Counted from the stretch's first letter, positions 50,404-57,566 are shown. The stretch: DNA of 64,000 bases from a bacterium D16-34 (GCA_003612515.1 RAZB01000001.1:248001-312000); one strand, 5' to 3'. The notes: generated by a model from the letters alone, not told the origin. Numbers and translations: made by a program.

Positions 50404-50607
50404 ATGCGTAAAACTTTTGAAATCTACTGCAGTGCGATAAATCGCATAAGAGCTGAGCCACTCAATAGCTCAGCGGAACTCGGTAATGCGCTTTATTCCA
50501 TCGCCTCGCACAAGTCCATTTCGCAAGGTTTGCATAACATCGTATTACGAAATGAGATACTTGCTAATTGGATTTCTAAACCCGAATCGGATCATGTATG
50601 GGTCTAG
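50404..50607 (+). CDS. Hypothetical 67-residue protein (doubtful)
   Basis: An open frame of ordinary composition (MRKTFEIYCSAINRI...) lies between the R-M-like operon and the convergent ATPase gene. No Shine-Dalgarno precedes the ATG and I recognise no family. It may be a decayed gene or chance. Confidence 0.25.
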   Translation: MRKTFEIYCSAINRIRAEPLNSSAELGNALYSIASHKSISQGLHNIVLRNEILANWISKPESDHVWV

Positions 50608-50623
50608 AAATCTAGTGTTAGGA

Positions 50624-51835
50624 TTAAGCATAGTACATGTCGCCGTTGTCGAAGAGCCATCGAGCAATGTCGATAATCCTAATGCCCTCTCGGTCATATT
50701 CTGGATGTCCTGTACGTGCGATTATCAACTTAGGATATGCGTCGCGGATCTTCATGAGGGGAGATAGTTCTCGCTCTAAAGTCTCGTCAGAACTAATATC
50801 ATCGCTTACTTGAATGTATAGCTTCTCGTTTCGTTTCAACGCCACGAAGTCGATTTCTTTCTCATAGAGCATCCCTGCATACACTTCATACCCCCTGCGC
50901 AGCAACTCTATCGCAACGATATTCTCGAAGGTCCTACCCCAATCCATGTTCTTCGTGCCGAGCAATGCGTATTTGAACGATTGATCGGCGAGGTAGTATT
51001 TCTCGCCACTGGCTAGGTATTTCTTCCCGCGAATGTCGTAGCGCCGCACTTTGTAAAAGGCGAATGCGTCAGTCAAATACTCGATGTATTTGCGAACGGT
51101 CTTTTGATCGGTCGAGTTGCTGTTAGACTCCAAAACCTTCGCTACGCCATTTGGAGAGGTGATGTTAGAAATGTTATCCATGAGGAAATCCGCTACGCGA
51201 TCCAGTGCAACGTCGCTTCTTATTTTGTAGCGCTGTTTGATATCTCGAACTATAAGAGTATTGAATACATCGGCTATATAGGCGTATTTCTGCCATGTCT
51301 CCTCATAAACATATGATCCCGCCATTCCGCCTAAAGACGCGAAGTCAAGGAACGCTGCGTCCAGATCCTCGCGCTCATAGTATTTGCAGAACTCCGAAAA
51401 CGAGAACGGAAACACCTCTATCTTGAATGTGCGTCCTGTAAACAAAGTTGCAAGGTCGCTCGATAGAAGGAAAGCATTGGAGCCAGTAATGTATATGTCG
51501 AACATCTCCGACGCATGGAGGCTGTTGATAGCGTGCTCGAATCCATCGCACATTTGCACTTCGTCTATCATCACGAAGTTATCGACTCCGGCCTTGTGCT
51601 TATCCATGATGTAATCATGGAGCGCATGATATTCCATGAGACCTTCAGCTTCTACGAGATTGAAGTTGATGTGTATGACATTGGCATTTGGGATATTTTT
51701 TTCTATGTAGAATCGAAGAGCCTCAAGAAGCTTCGACTTTCCGCTCCTGCGGATGCCAGTGATAATCTTGATGTCCGGTGTGCGTAAAACGCTCTTCAGC
51801 GTATTAAGGTAATGGGTTCTTTCGATCAGCCTCAT
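50624..51835 (-). CDS. AAA_14/DUF4143 ATPase
   Basis: A 403-residue cytoplasmic protein. Walker A is GIRRSGKSKLL (residues 26-36), Walker B is FVMIDEVQMCDGFE, sensor 1 is IYITGSNAFLLSS, and the C-terminal DUF4143 domain includes GRTFENIVAIELLRRGYEVY and EIDFVALKRNEKLYIQVS, a decayed PD-(D/E)XK-like strand-Lys motif. AAGGGG precedes the ATG at 51835. This very common prokaryotic family has no settled function; links to toxin-antitoxin behaviour have been suggested. It is monocistronic and has a palindrome in its promoter region. Confidence 0.9.
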   Translation of the reverse strand: MRLIERTHYLNTLKSVLRTPDIKIITGIRRSGKSKLLEALRFYIEKNIPNANVIHINFNLVEAEGLMEYHALHDYIMDKHKAGVDNFVMIDEVQMCDGFEHAINSLHASEMFDIYITGSNAFLLSSDLATLFTGRTFKIEVFPFSFSEFCKYYEREDLDAAFLDFASLGGMAGSYVYEETWQKYAYIADVFNTLIVRDIKQRYKIRSDVALDRVADFLMDNISNITSPNGVAKVLESNSNSTDQKTVRKYIEYLTDAFAFYKVRRYDIRGKKYLASGEKYYLADQSFKYALLGTKNMDWGRTFENIVAIELLRRGYEVYAGMLYEKEIDFVALKRNEKLYIQVSDDISSDETLERELSPLMKIRDAYPKLIIARTGHPEYDREGIRIIDIARWLFDNGDMYYA

Positions 51836-51850
51836 AAAGCCCCTTTCTTT

Positions 51851-51893
51851 CCTATTCCCAAATTTTAATAAATTTTGAGATTTTGGGAATAGG
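51851..51893. promoter_or_regulatory. 12-bp palindrome upstream of the DUF4143 ATPase
   Basis: CCTATTCCCAAA (51851-51862) and TTTGGGAATAGG (51882-51893) form a perfect inverted repeat with an AT-rich 19-nt centre. It lies 15-58 nt before the ATPase start, where a promoter is expected. It is a good operator candidate; it is not followed by a T-run, so a terminator is unlikely. Confidence 0.65.
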
Positions 51894-52065
51894 GTTCTAG
51901 ATCATCCCGAAATATCAATTCCCGTCATCGCTGATTAGCTACTGGAACAAATAGTCCCCGTTGCCAATCAAACGGTCATCAAAGAATCAGCTGCATCTTT
52001 CAAGATTGCACAACACGCGAAGAAGCAATGACATCTCTGGTCATGAACTTTTTGGCTTAATTGCC

Positions 52066-52827
52066 TTACTCCAGATCAAAATCGAAGACTTCGCCAATTG
52101 GCTCAGTTATACAAAGATCCGCATTCTTATCTAATGGTGTCGTTGAGAGATTTACCACCACCAAGTGATCGCCCGCAAAATATCGGACAAGACCTGCTGC
52201 AGGGTACACGTTAAGCGAGGTACCGCCAACAATTAACAAATTCGACGTTGCAATAGCCTTAACTGCACGTGTCAAATCCTCATCATTTAACGGTTCCTCA
52301 TATAGCACCACGTCAGGTTTGATAATGCCACCACATAAACACCGCGGCACGCCATCTTCAGAAGCTGCGCGTGCATGTAGGAGCTCATAAACAGAAAACG
52401 ATTTATGGCACGCCTGGCAATGGTTGCGATGGACGCTTCCATGCAGCTCAATAACGTTATTGCTGCCAGCGGCTTGATGCAGCCCATCGATGTTTTGCGT
52501 TATAACCGCCTTGCATATCCCCTGAGACTCCAACTGCGCAAGTTTGCGATGGCAAGCATTGGGTTTCGCATCGAGCGCGAGCATGCGGTCGCAATAAAAA
52601 TCGTAGAACTCCTGGGGATGAGCTTCAAAAAAGCTATGGCTTACCATTTCTTCAGGAGGATACGGATATTTCTGCGCAAAGAGGCCATTTGAACTGCGAA
52701 AATCTGGAATGCCGCTCTCGGTGGAAACTCCAGCTCCTCCGAAAAACACCATCTGAGCCGGTTTAGATTGCTTGATCCACCGACGTAACTGCTCGACGCT
52801 ATCGCTTGTACTTTGCTGATCGTTCAT
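52066..52827 (-). CDS. Sir2-family NAD-dependent protein deacylase
   Basis: A 253-residue sirtuin starting at 52827, with AAAGGA 8 nt upstream; the open frame reaches 52878. NAD-binding GAGVSTESGIPDFR (31-44), QNIDGLH (111-117), catalytic His129 in ELHG, and a zinc ribbon of two Cys pairs (137/140 and 163/165) are all present. GGTSLNVYPAA is the second NAD-binding stretch. All key residues are intact. It would remove acyl groups from lysines; targets are unknown. It is probably monocistronic. Confidence 0.93.
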   Translation of the reverse strand: MNDQQSTSDSVEQLRRWIKQSKPAQMVFFGGAGVSTESGIPDFRSSNGLFAQKYPYPPEEMVSHSFFEAHPQEFYDFYCDRMLALDAKPNACHRKLAQLESQGICKAVITQNIDGLHQAAGSNNVIELHGSVHRNHCQACHKSFSVYELLHARAASEDGVPRCLCGGIIKPDVVLYEEPLNDEDLTRAVKAIATSNLLIVGGTSLNVYPAAGLVRYFAGDHLVVVNLSTTPLDKNADLCITEPIGEVFDFDLE

Positions 52828-53040
52828 CACGAGAATCCTTTTCGATGTGGAACTGCGCGCATTTAGCTTGCGAAACATTTTATCACCGGCAGGTTTAATG
52901 CCTGTCCCATAGACGCACCTTTAACCCCTTGTAATCCTTGCAATAATTCAACCTAATGCAGCTTGCATGAGAAAACATGATTTCAGGTTGCAAAAAATGC
53001 GCGAGACGAGTTGGTCGAATTCTTCAAGAATAAAAAGACC

Positions 53041-53077
53041 AACAAAAAAGACCCCAAGGAATAGCGGACGGGGTCTT
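53041..53077 (-). terminator. Intrinsic terminator reading leftward
   Basis: AAGACCCC (53048-53055) pairs with GGGGTCTT (53070-53077). On the reverse strand the stem is followed by TTTTTTG, the classical form. It would stop reverse-strand transcription arriving from 53.56 kb and beyond, which is antisense to the small forward genes at 53148-53422. Confidence 0.75.
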
Positions 53078-53088
53078 GGCTAAAAGCC

Positions 53089-53116
53089 CGGTGGTGCCGC
53101 TTCGGCGGTGCCACCG
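53089..53116 (+). other. Stable UUCG hairpin in the 5' leader of the small gene pair
   Basis: A 12-bp stem (two G-T wobbles) is closed by a TTCG tetraloop, 53089-53116, 31 nt before the 31-codon gene. No T-run follows, so it is probably a leader or stabilising hairpin rather than a terminator. Confidence 0.6.
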
Positions 53117-53147
53117 TTAAACCTAGCATAAAACAAAGGAGATCAAT

Positions 53148-53243
53148 ATGCGACACGTTATTATTTTTGCTATTGCATTTATTATTTCATTTATCTTCTG
53201 GCGTATACTTCGCTGCATTCGCAATAGAAAGGACAATCAATGA
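53148..53243 (+). CDS. 31-residue membrane peptide
   Basis: AAAGGAG lies 7 nt before the ATG. The peptide is one hydrophobic helix rich in Ile and Phe (VIIFAIAFIISFIFW) followed by a basic tail (RILRCIRNRKDNQ). This is the layout of type I toxin peptides and of small regulatory membrane peptides. The stop overlaps the next gene's start by 4 nt (ATGA), so both are translated together. A toxin role is inference. Confidence 0.65.
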   Translation: MRHVIIFAIAFIISFIFWRILRCIRNRKDNQ

Positions 53244-53422
53244 GCACTGACGTACAACGCAGAGCCTTGAGCAACTATCGCAAAAAGTACAAGCAAGTAT
53301 ACATTCGTTTTTATCCAAACGACGAACGCGACGACAAAATCTACACGTGGCTTAAAAGCCAGACAAACACTACCGAATATCTTAAAGCTCTCATTGAAGC
53401 TGACATGAATAAGCAGAAATAG
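53240..53422 (+). CDS. Small ribbon-helix-helix-like protein, copy 1
   Basis: A 60-residue protein coupled to the membrane peptide. The N-terminus STDVQRRALSNYRKKYK is basic. A strand YIRFYPN is followed by two helices ending EYLKALIEADM. Its close relative at 56805 and the shorter one at 56074 share strand, helix and (E/Y)-x-K-x-L-I-x-x-D-(M/I) ending. Proteins of this build are common on plasmids and integrative elements and are probably DNA-binding or antitoxins. Confidence 0.7.
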   Translation: MSTDVQRRALSNYRKKYKQVYIRFYPNDERDDKIYTWLKSQTNTTEYLKALIEADMNKQK

Positions 53423-53473
53423 CAAAACGCTTACTTGGTCTAACGCAAAGATTTCGCATGCAATAATCTTTGC

Positions 53474-53509
53474 GTTAGATCGCTAGTTAGACTGCCGCCG
53501 CTCAAAATC
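53474..53509 (-). repeat. Solitary CRISPR-like repeat 1 (most decayed)
   Basis: It aligns without gaps to the 36-nt array repeat with 25 identities by my count. It has the same orientation as the array and lies 52 nt beyond the stop of the 151-residue gene. Confidence 0.55.
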
Positions 53510-53561
53510 ATGTATTCTCGACTAGCGGTTCGAAGCTTCTCTTTGTTTTGAAGTCCCCCAG

Positions 53562-54017
53562 CTAAAAGTCTATCTGACTATCTTTCTTCTCAAAATTCCC
53601 AAAGTCAGGTTTAATGATTATTAGCTCGTGGTTCTCTTCACCCTTACCATCAGCTAGATCGTCAAAGATATCTCTTGACTGCCGCTGACGAGCTTTCGAT
53701 TCCTGCTCTTGCTTGAGTTGCCCTTCGGCTTCCATATTCGCATTGTAGTTTAATGATTTCGGTAACAAAACTCTGAGTATTCTTGACAACGTTTCTGCTT
53801 CTTCGTCAACCGCAAACGGATCATAGGCAGGATCATTACCTATACACGCGTTTTTGGGCGCATAAACATAATGTGAATACCCACACTCGTAGCAAACCTC
53901 CACTCCCCAATCTCGAACCCCCTGTCCGATGGGTAATATCTCCAATTCGTTTTCGTGGCACCTCGGACAAATGCGCTTCTGCTCAGCTAGGCTCTTCAGA
54001 TAATTATTAAGCGGCAT
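53562..54017 (-). CDS. Zinc-ribbon hypothetical protein (cassette gene)
   Basis: A 151-residue protein. AAAGGAG lies 5 nt before the ATG at 54017, all inside the 20 nt that separate it from a decayed CRISPR repeat at 54038. An N-terminal CPRCH...CYECG pair makes a zinc ribbon (about residues 16-43). The rest is acidic and Gln-rich with no family I recognise. It may be a phage- or plasmid-derived accessory protein. Confidence 0.75.
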   Translation of the reverse strand: MPLNNYLKSLAEQKRICPRCHENELEILPIGQGVRDWGVEVCYECGYSHYVYAPKNACIGNDPAYDPFAVDEEAETLSRILRVLLPKSLNYNANMEAEGQLKQEQESKARQRQSRDIFDDLADGKGEENHELIIIKPDFGNFEKKDSQIDF

Positions 54018-54037
54018 AACGCTCCTTTCAGCATAAG

Positions 54038-54073
54038 GTTCAGCCACCAGGCAGCTTGGCGCTGCACCAAAAC
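54038..54073 (-). repeat. Solitary CRISPR-like repeat 2
   Basis: 26 of 36 positions match the array repeat without gaps. On the reverse strand it lies 33 nt after the stop at 54107 and 20 nt before the start at 54017, the same geometry as the better-preserved copies. Confidence 0.65.
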
Positions 54074-54106
54074 ACTCCTACACAAATGCCTCATAGACAT
54101 AAATCA

Positions 54107-54301
54107 CTATAAGCGTTGCCTCACTACACCTGTCAGCACGCCAACACCAAAAGCTATAGCCCCAAACAAAAAGGCTTTTACTATAAAGTCAGGAAATCCG
54201 ATCTTGCACCAAACAAAGAAAATAAAAGCTGCCGTAAAGAACAAGAACCATTTAAACATGGATTCAATCATGTCGCTAAGTTTTTGAAACATATTGTTCA
54301 C
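54107..54301 (-). CDS. Small membrane protein (cassette gene)
   Basis: A 64-residue protein with two hydrophobic segments (FKWFLFFTAAFIFFVW and AFLFGAIAFGVGVLTGV) and a basic end. The start may be GTG 54301 or ATG 54292. It overlaps the end of the next upstream frame by 26 nt. No family recognised. Confidence 0.55.
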   Translation of the reverse strand: MNNMFQKLSDMIESMFKWFLFFTAAFIFFVWCKIGFPDFIVKAFLFGAIAFGVGVLTGVVRQRL

Positions 54302-54485
54302 CCAGCACTTTCATGACTGTCATTCTGGCTTCTGTTGAAGTCTTCACTAAGAAGTCTTTAGAAAAACGCTTATCAATTCTTTTAACAAAACTTGTTGAAA
54401 CAATACTGATGTTAACAGCAACGAACTTCGCCATATGTACGTAGGTTGGGACAGGCTTGCTTTCTTGCGCCTCCGCTGACTTCAA
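54276..54485 (-). CDS. Hypothetical small protein (cassette gene)
   Basis: The open frame holds 69 codons from a TTG at 54485, or 52 from an ATG at 54434. It is basic, with a central SFVKRIDKRFSKDFLVKTSTE segment. Neither start has a good ribosome-binding site. It probably precedes the membrane protein in one transcript. Not recognised; could be a 3' remnant. Confidence 0.4.
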   Translation of the reverse strand: MKSAEAQESKPVPTYVHMAKFVAVNISIVSTSFVKRIDKRFSKDFLVKTSTEARMTVMKVLGEQYVSKT

Positions 54486-54716
54486 CTGTAATAGATGTAA
54501 AAGTTGTCATCACTTTGCGCAAAGCCTTGGCTTCATAGCGTTTATTAGCTGAATACTAAGCTATTGCGAAACCTCCAAAAATAAGTACAATACATGGCAG
54601 GCGGTCACCCGGAGCAACGGGGACGGCTGCTGAAACAGGGGAAGTGTTAGCCGTTCCTTACCGCAGGGGCGGCTTCGCTATTTTTGAGCCTAAATGCCCT
54701 GATCATCAGCGCAAAA

Positions 54717-54752
54717 GTCTAGCTACCGGTCAGACATCCATTGTTCCAAAAC
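54717..54752 (-). repeat. Solitary CRISPR-like repeat 3
   Basis: 25 of 36 positions match, best in the TACCxGTCAGA core and the terminal TCCAAAAC. Same orientation as the array. Confidence 0.55.
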
Positions 54753-54778
54753 TAGTAGCTAGCCCGCTTCCAGCAGTC

Positions 54779-54873
54779 AGGCTGCCGCCAGTAGCCAACC
54801 CACCTCAGCGGCCAGGCTAATGCCGACAACCAACACACCCTCAGCGGCCAGGCTGCCGCCAGCAGTCAGCCAG
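54779..54873. repeat. Imperfect tandem repeat, about 35 bp
   Basis: Units start at 54779, 54814 and 54850 with AGGCT(G/A). Units 1 and 2 end in CTCAGCGGCC; unit 3 is partial. Units 1 and 3 share AGGCTGCCGCCAG. Confidence 0.7.
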
Positions 54874-54989
54874 TTTCCTTTCTCTGGTTCAAAAAACTAT
54901 TCAGGAAATCCTGGGCCGCTTTCTGGCGTTTTCGGCAATGTCGGCGTTTTCGGCAATGTCAATGATCTCCGCGGTTCGTAGAACTTTTT

Positions 54990-55134
54990 CATAGGTTTTG
55001 GCTGGAAAAGTGCCCTCGTCGGCGTTTTCGACAGCAAAATGGTTTAAAAAGTGCCCTCGTCGGTGTTTTCGGCCCCAAAAATGGGGGTGATTTCACCGAC
55101 CAGGCGCATTTTCCAGCCAAAACTTGCAAATTTC
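54990..55134. repeat. Dispersed inverted-repeat element, copy 2
   Basis: The ends AGGTTTTGGCTGGAAAA (54993-55009) and TTTTCCAGCCAAAACTT (55109-55125) are inverted. The block AAAAGTGCCCTCGTCGG occurs twice inside as a direct repeat (about 55007 and 55047), whereas copy 1 at 39.3 kb carries the second block inverted. It is built from the same modules in a different arrangement. Confidence 0.75.
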
Positions 55135-55241
55135 TTACGTGCGGGGTTGCAGGCATCTTTTTGCACCCTGCCAGACGATATGGCCAAGCGATGTCCGGCA
55201 CTCGACCGATCTCTCTGCGCCTCGAAACGGAAACCAGCTTT

Positions 55242-55643
55242 TCACAACGCCTCAGCGTATCGATTTACACTCTCAATACTAACCATATGTTTTCCCCTGA
55301 AATGGCGTGATTCAAGTTGACCGCTCTTTGCGAGGGCAGAAACTGCTTCTTCGCTCAAACCAAGTTGTCGTTGTGCTTCTAGCGTCGTTATGTATCTAGT
55401 CTCTTCGATATCTTCTTCGGTTAGATCAACGCTGATGCTTACACATTCAACAACATGCTCGAATGCGGGTACCTCTCCTTGCTCGTCAATTCGTTCAGAG
55501 AACTCTAGTAAAAGCATGTCTGAAAGCATATCTATAACATCTTCGCGTGTTTCTCCCTGCGTTATAGAATCTGAAAGTTGTGGGATTTCTCCGACCCAGC
55601 CATCGCTGTCTTTAGTTATTACCGCTTCATAGGTGTAACGCAT
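55242..55643 (-). CDS. HicB-like antitoxin with C-terminal DNA-binding module
   Basis: A 133-residue protein from the ATG at 55643. The N-terminal domain has the HicB pattern YEAVITKDSDGWVGEIPQLSDSITQGETREDVIDML, the partly degenerate RNase H fold of HicB antitoxins. The C-terminal 55 residues (TTLEAQRQLGLSEEAVSALAKSG) resemble an excisionase/MerR-type helix-turn-helix with a wing containing SRHFRGKHMVS. No HicA toxin is adjacent, so it is an orphan. A 10-bp perfect hairpin lies just before the start. Confidence 0.75.
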   Translation of the reverse strand: MRYTYEAVITKDSDGWVGEIPQLSDSITQGETREDVIDMLSDMLLLEFSERIDEQGEVPAFEHVVECVSISVDLTEEDIEETRYITTLEAQRQLGLSEEAVSALAKSGQLESRHFRGKHMVSIESVNRYAEAL

Positions 55644-56073
55644 GTTGTATTCTTTCAATTGGTCAGAGCCAGGGGGTTATCCCCTGGCTCGCCCGTCACC
55701 ATTCAGCTTATTTTTGGATTGATTTCCAGGTTTTAGGCTTCAATCTATCACATTTCTTTCCGGCAACGGGAACCTTTAGATTTCCTTTGACGTATCAACG
55801 GTGACTTCCTGTCTTCTTATCAGAACCATACCTATCAAGAAAAGGAAGGCATCGCACTAGCGGCCCCCCTCTACTGATCTAGTCTTTCACTCATGATAAA
55901 GCTCTCCTTTGCGCGTCAGTACTCGTTGATTGTCCTTTCTATTGTGAATGCGGCGAAGTCAGAATAAACGAGTAGGATGTGTTTCGTGGTAGCATGCAAA
56001 GAACAGAACGCGAGGGCAGTATTACTTTAGCCGCTCGAGTAAAAACCACAACGAAATTCATCAAGGAGCATAC
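55644..56073. other. Intergenic stretch with a perfect hairpin
   Basis: GAGCCAGGGG (55666-55675) and CCCCTGGCTC (55681-55690) form a 10-bp perfect stem with a 5-nt loop, 23 nt upstream of the HicB-like start. That position fits an attenuator or an upstream terminator. The rest (55700-56073) shows no gene; it should contain the promoter of the forward genes at 56074. Confidence 0.6.
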
Positions 56074-56211
56074 GTGACGTTTTGTATTAGAGTGTCACAA
56101 TATGAGCTGCTTGATATTATTGAATACTTAAATGACATAGAGGGTGTGAACGCCTACATTAAACCTCTGATCAGGCAAGACATAGAAATAGCAAAAATAT
56201 TTATTTCTTAG
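56074..56211 (+). CDS. Short RHH-like protein, copy 2 (45 residues)
   Basis: AAGGAG lies 5 nt before a GTG start. The strand VTFCIRVSQYE is followed by helices ending NAYIKPLIRQDI, the same ending as the proteins at 53240 and 56805. It lacks their basic N-terminal arm, so it may be a shortened family member. The next gene starts 16 nt downstream with a good ribosome-binding site. Confidence 0.6.
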   Translation: MTFCIRVSQYELLDIIEYLNDIEGVNAYIKPLIRQDIEIAKIFIS

Positions 56212-56227
56212 CGAAAGGAGCCTTACC

Positions 56228-56404
56228 ATGAGTGAAAGGCTAGAAGATATGCCAGTAACCGAAACTTTGCTCAGCCAATTCTGCAAGGAGTTAATTAGAA
56301 AGATGGATAAGCTAGAGCAGCTAGACCTTCCAGAAGAAGCTCTCTGTATCATCAAAGAAGTCAAAGAAGATTCAACCGAGATGTACGGAGCAACTAAGGG
56401 TTAG
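56228..56404 (+). CDS. Hypothetical acidic 58-residue protein
   Basis: AAAGGAG lies 7-8 nt before the ATG. The peptide is helical and acidic (MSERLEDMPVTETLL..., KMDKLEQLDLPEEAL...). It lies directly behind the short RHH-like gene and probably forms a pair with it. Not recognised. A G/C-rich hairpin follows the stop. Confidence 0.6.
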   Translation: MSERLEDMPVTETLLSQFCKELIRKMDKLEQLDLPEEALCIIKEVKEDSTEMYGATKG

Positions 56405-56416
56405 AAACTTAAAAGC

Positions 56417-56438
56417 GGGGCAGCGGAAAAGCTGCCCC
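56417..56438 (+). terminator. Hairpin after the 58-residue gene
   Basis: GGGGCAGC (56417-56424) pairs with GCTGCCCC (56431-56438). No strong T-run follows, so termination is uncertain. Confidence 0.5.
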
Positions 56439-56606
56439 AGAATCCCAAATGCCTTGCGGCACCTCAATTATAACACTTTGTGACACCAAGATTATTATGT
56501 AACCGTCAGATTCTTAGGAGGTCTGACGCTTTCCTTTTCACGTGATTACGTATCCAGGAAATTGCCCAGAGCCTTAAGCCACCAAATCGTCCAGCCCATT
56601 TTGTTG

Positions 56607-56642
56607 GCTTGGTTGCCAGCCAGATTGTCGCTGCTCCAAAAC
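56607..56642 (-). repeat. Solitary CRISPR-like repeat 4
   Basis: 31 of 36 positions match the array repeat; all five differences are transitions. No 30-nt spacer or second repeat lies beside it. Confidence 0.85.
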
Positions 56643-56657
56643 ATAGATAAAAGAAAT

Positions 56658-56785
56658 AGGGACAGTACGACCATTACATTGCGAATTTGGCGATTCAAGC
56701 TAATGGTAAAGCTAACATTCTTAAGTTAGCGAAAAAATCCTAAACCCGCCCCGCAAGAGGCGGGGAAGGCGGCAACACTGTCCCT
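56658..56785 (+). other. Structured leader before RHH-like copy 3
   Basis: AGGGACAGT (56658-56666) and ACTGTCCCT (56777-56785) are perfect 9-bp inverted repeats enclosing about 110 nt. A CCCCGC/GCGGGG hairpin lies near the right end. The right arm ends just before the ribosome-binding site of the 56805 gene, so pairing could affect its translation. An independent small RNA is possible. Confidence 0.45.
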
Positions 56786-56804
56786 CATGAGAAAGGATTA
56801 TATC

Positions 56805-56999
56805 ATGCCAAGTGAAGCACAAAAGAGAGCTACAGCTAAATACAATCGCGAAAAGATGGTGCAAAAAGTTGTTCGCTTCTCGCCAAATGAGCGTGACTTA
56901 CTTGCTTTTCTTGAGTCAAAAGAAAACATGGCGGGTTATATTAAAAGTCTCATAAGAGCGGATATGGAGGGTCGTCTGACCATCAAGCTTGATTGTTAG
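56805..56999 (+). CDS. Small ribbon-helix-helix-like protein, copy 3
   Basis: 64 residues from the ATG at 56805, which has GAAAGGA 7 nt upstream; an in-frame ATG at 56787 lies before that site and is less likely. PSEAQKRATAKYNREKM (basic arm), a strand KVVRFSPN and helices ending GYIKSLIRADM align with the 53240 protein over most of its length. It overlaps the convergent cassette gene by 4 nt. DNA-binding or antitoxin role inferred. Confidence 0.7.
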   Translation: MPSEAQKRATAKYNREKMVQKVVRFSPNERDLLAFLESKENMAGYIKSLIRADMEGRLTIKLDC

Positions 57000-57217
57000 T
57001 CAGATTGCCTCTGATTCAAACCCTTAGAGCCAAAATCAACGGTCGCAGGTCGTCCTTTATCGAATCCGTATACTTCAAATATCCCTTCATACATGAATAC
57101 AATTCCATTTTCGTCTTTATAGACACCGTCTGGAATGTAGCCCCCGTCAGAAGTACGTAATAAACCGTTTTCGTCTCTATACCAACCTGTTGGTAATGTC
57201 ACAACAAAGTCTTTCAT
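56996..57217 (-). CDS. Cassette gene: repeat-rich small protein, paralog A
   Basis: 73 residues. GAGAGG lies 7 nt before the ATG, and only 18 nt separate the ATG from the CRISPR-like repeat at 57236. The body repeats a motif of Gly, Tyr, acidic residue, Glu/Asn and Gly: LPTGWYRDENGLLRTSDGG, then YIPDGVYKDENGIVFMYEG. The same motif order occurs in the neighbouring cassette gene 57295-57480. The compact beta-rich repeat resembles orphan immunity or adaptor proteins of toxin loci; function unknown. Confidence 0.7.
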   Translation of the reverse strand: MKDFVVTLPTGWYRDENGLLRTSDGGYIPDGVYKDENGIVFMYEGIFEVYGFDKGRPATVDFGSKGLNQRQSD

Positions 57218-57235
57218 CTTGCTACCTCTCTATCA

Positions 57236-57271
57236 GTTTGATTGCCAGACAGATTGTCACTGCTCCAAAAC
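57236..57271 (-). repeat. Solitary CRISPR-like repeat 5
   Basis: 34 of 36 positions match the array repeat. Genes end 23 nt to its right (57295) and begin 18 nt to its left (57217). Confidence 0.95.
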
Positions 57272-57294
57272 AGTCTGCTTTTATGCTGCTACTT

Positions 57295-57480
57295 TTAAGG
57301 CTCTAACAGTTCGAACCTACCTGTTTGGTAAAACATTTCGTACTTGACAATGACGCCTTCAGAGGTGGTGTAAACTCCATCGGGCAAATAGCTTCCATCT
57401 TTATCATGTAAGAAGCCTTCATTGTCATAATAAGCACCTTCAGGAAGTTCACATGGGTGGTCTAATCTCCATTTTGCCAT
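57295..57480 (-). CDS. Cassette gene: repeat-rich small protein, paralog B
   Basis: 61 residues; AGGAG lies 6-7 nt before the ATG. LPEGAYYDNEGFLHDKDGSY followed by LPDGVYTTSEGVIVKYE parallels the protein at 56996-57217, so two adjacent cassettes carry paralogs. It ends 23 nt before the next repeat. Function unknown. Confidence 0.7.
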   Translation of the reverse strand: MAKWRLDHPCELPEGAYYDNEGFLHDKDGSYLPDGVYTTSEGVIVKYEMFYQTGRFELLEP

Positions 57481-57566
57481 TTTTAACTCCTAGAATACGA
57501 AAGACCATATTTTGGCGTATTGTTCTTATACCATCTATGGTAAACGTCGCAAGCAGCCTCTCTGCC

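Larger units (their letters stand above)
54486..55241. other. Gene-poor stretch with repeats and hairpins
   Basis: No gene supported. It holds a hairpin at 54620-54657 (GGGACGGCT with AGCCGTTCC), a decayed CRISPR-like repeat at 54717, a 35-36-bp tandem repeat at 54779-54873 and a copy of the dispersed inverted-repeat element at 54990-55134. Base composition is richer in G and C than the cassette genes on either side. Confidence 0.6.

Noticed and set aside
56500-56530. GTCAGATT...TCTGAC inverted repeat containing the core of the CRISPR repeat
   Set aside because: Only eight bases of the repeat match and the rest does not align; a chance hairpin is more likely than another solitary repeat.
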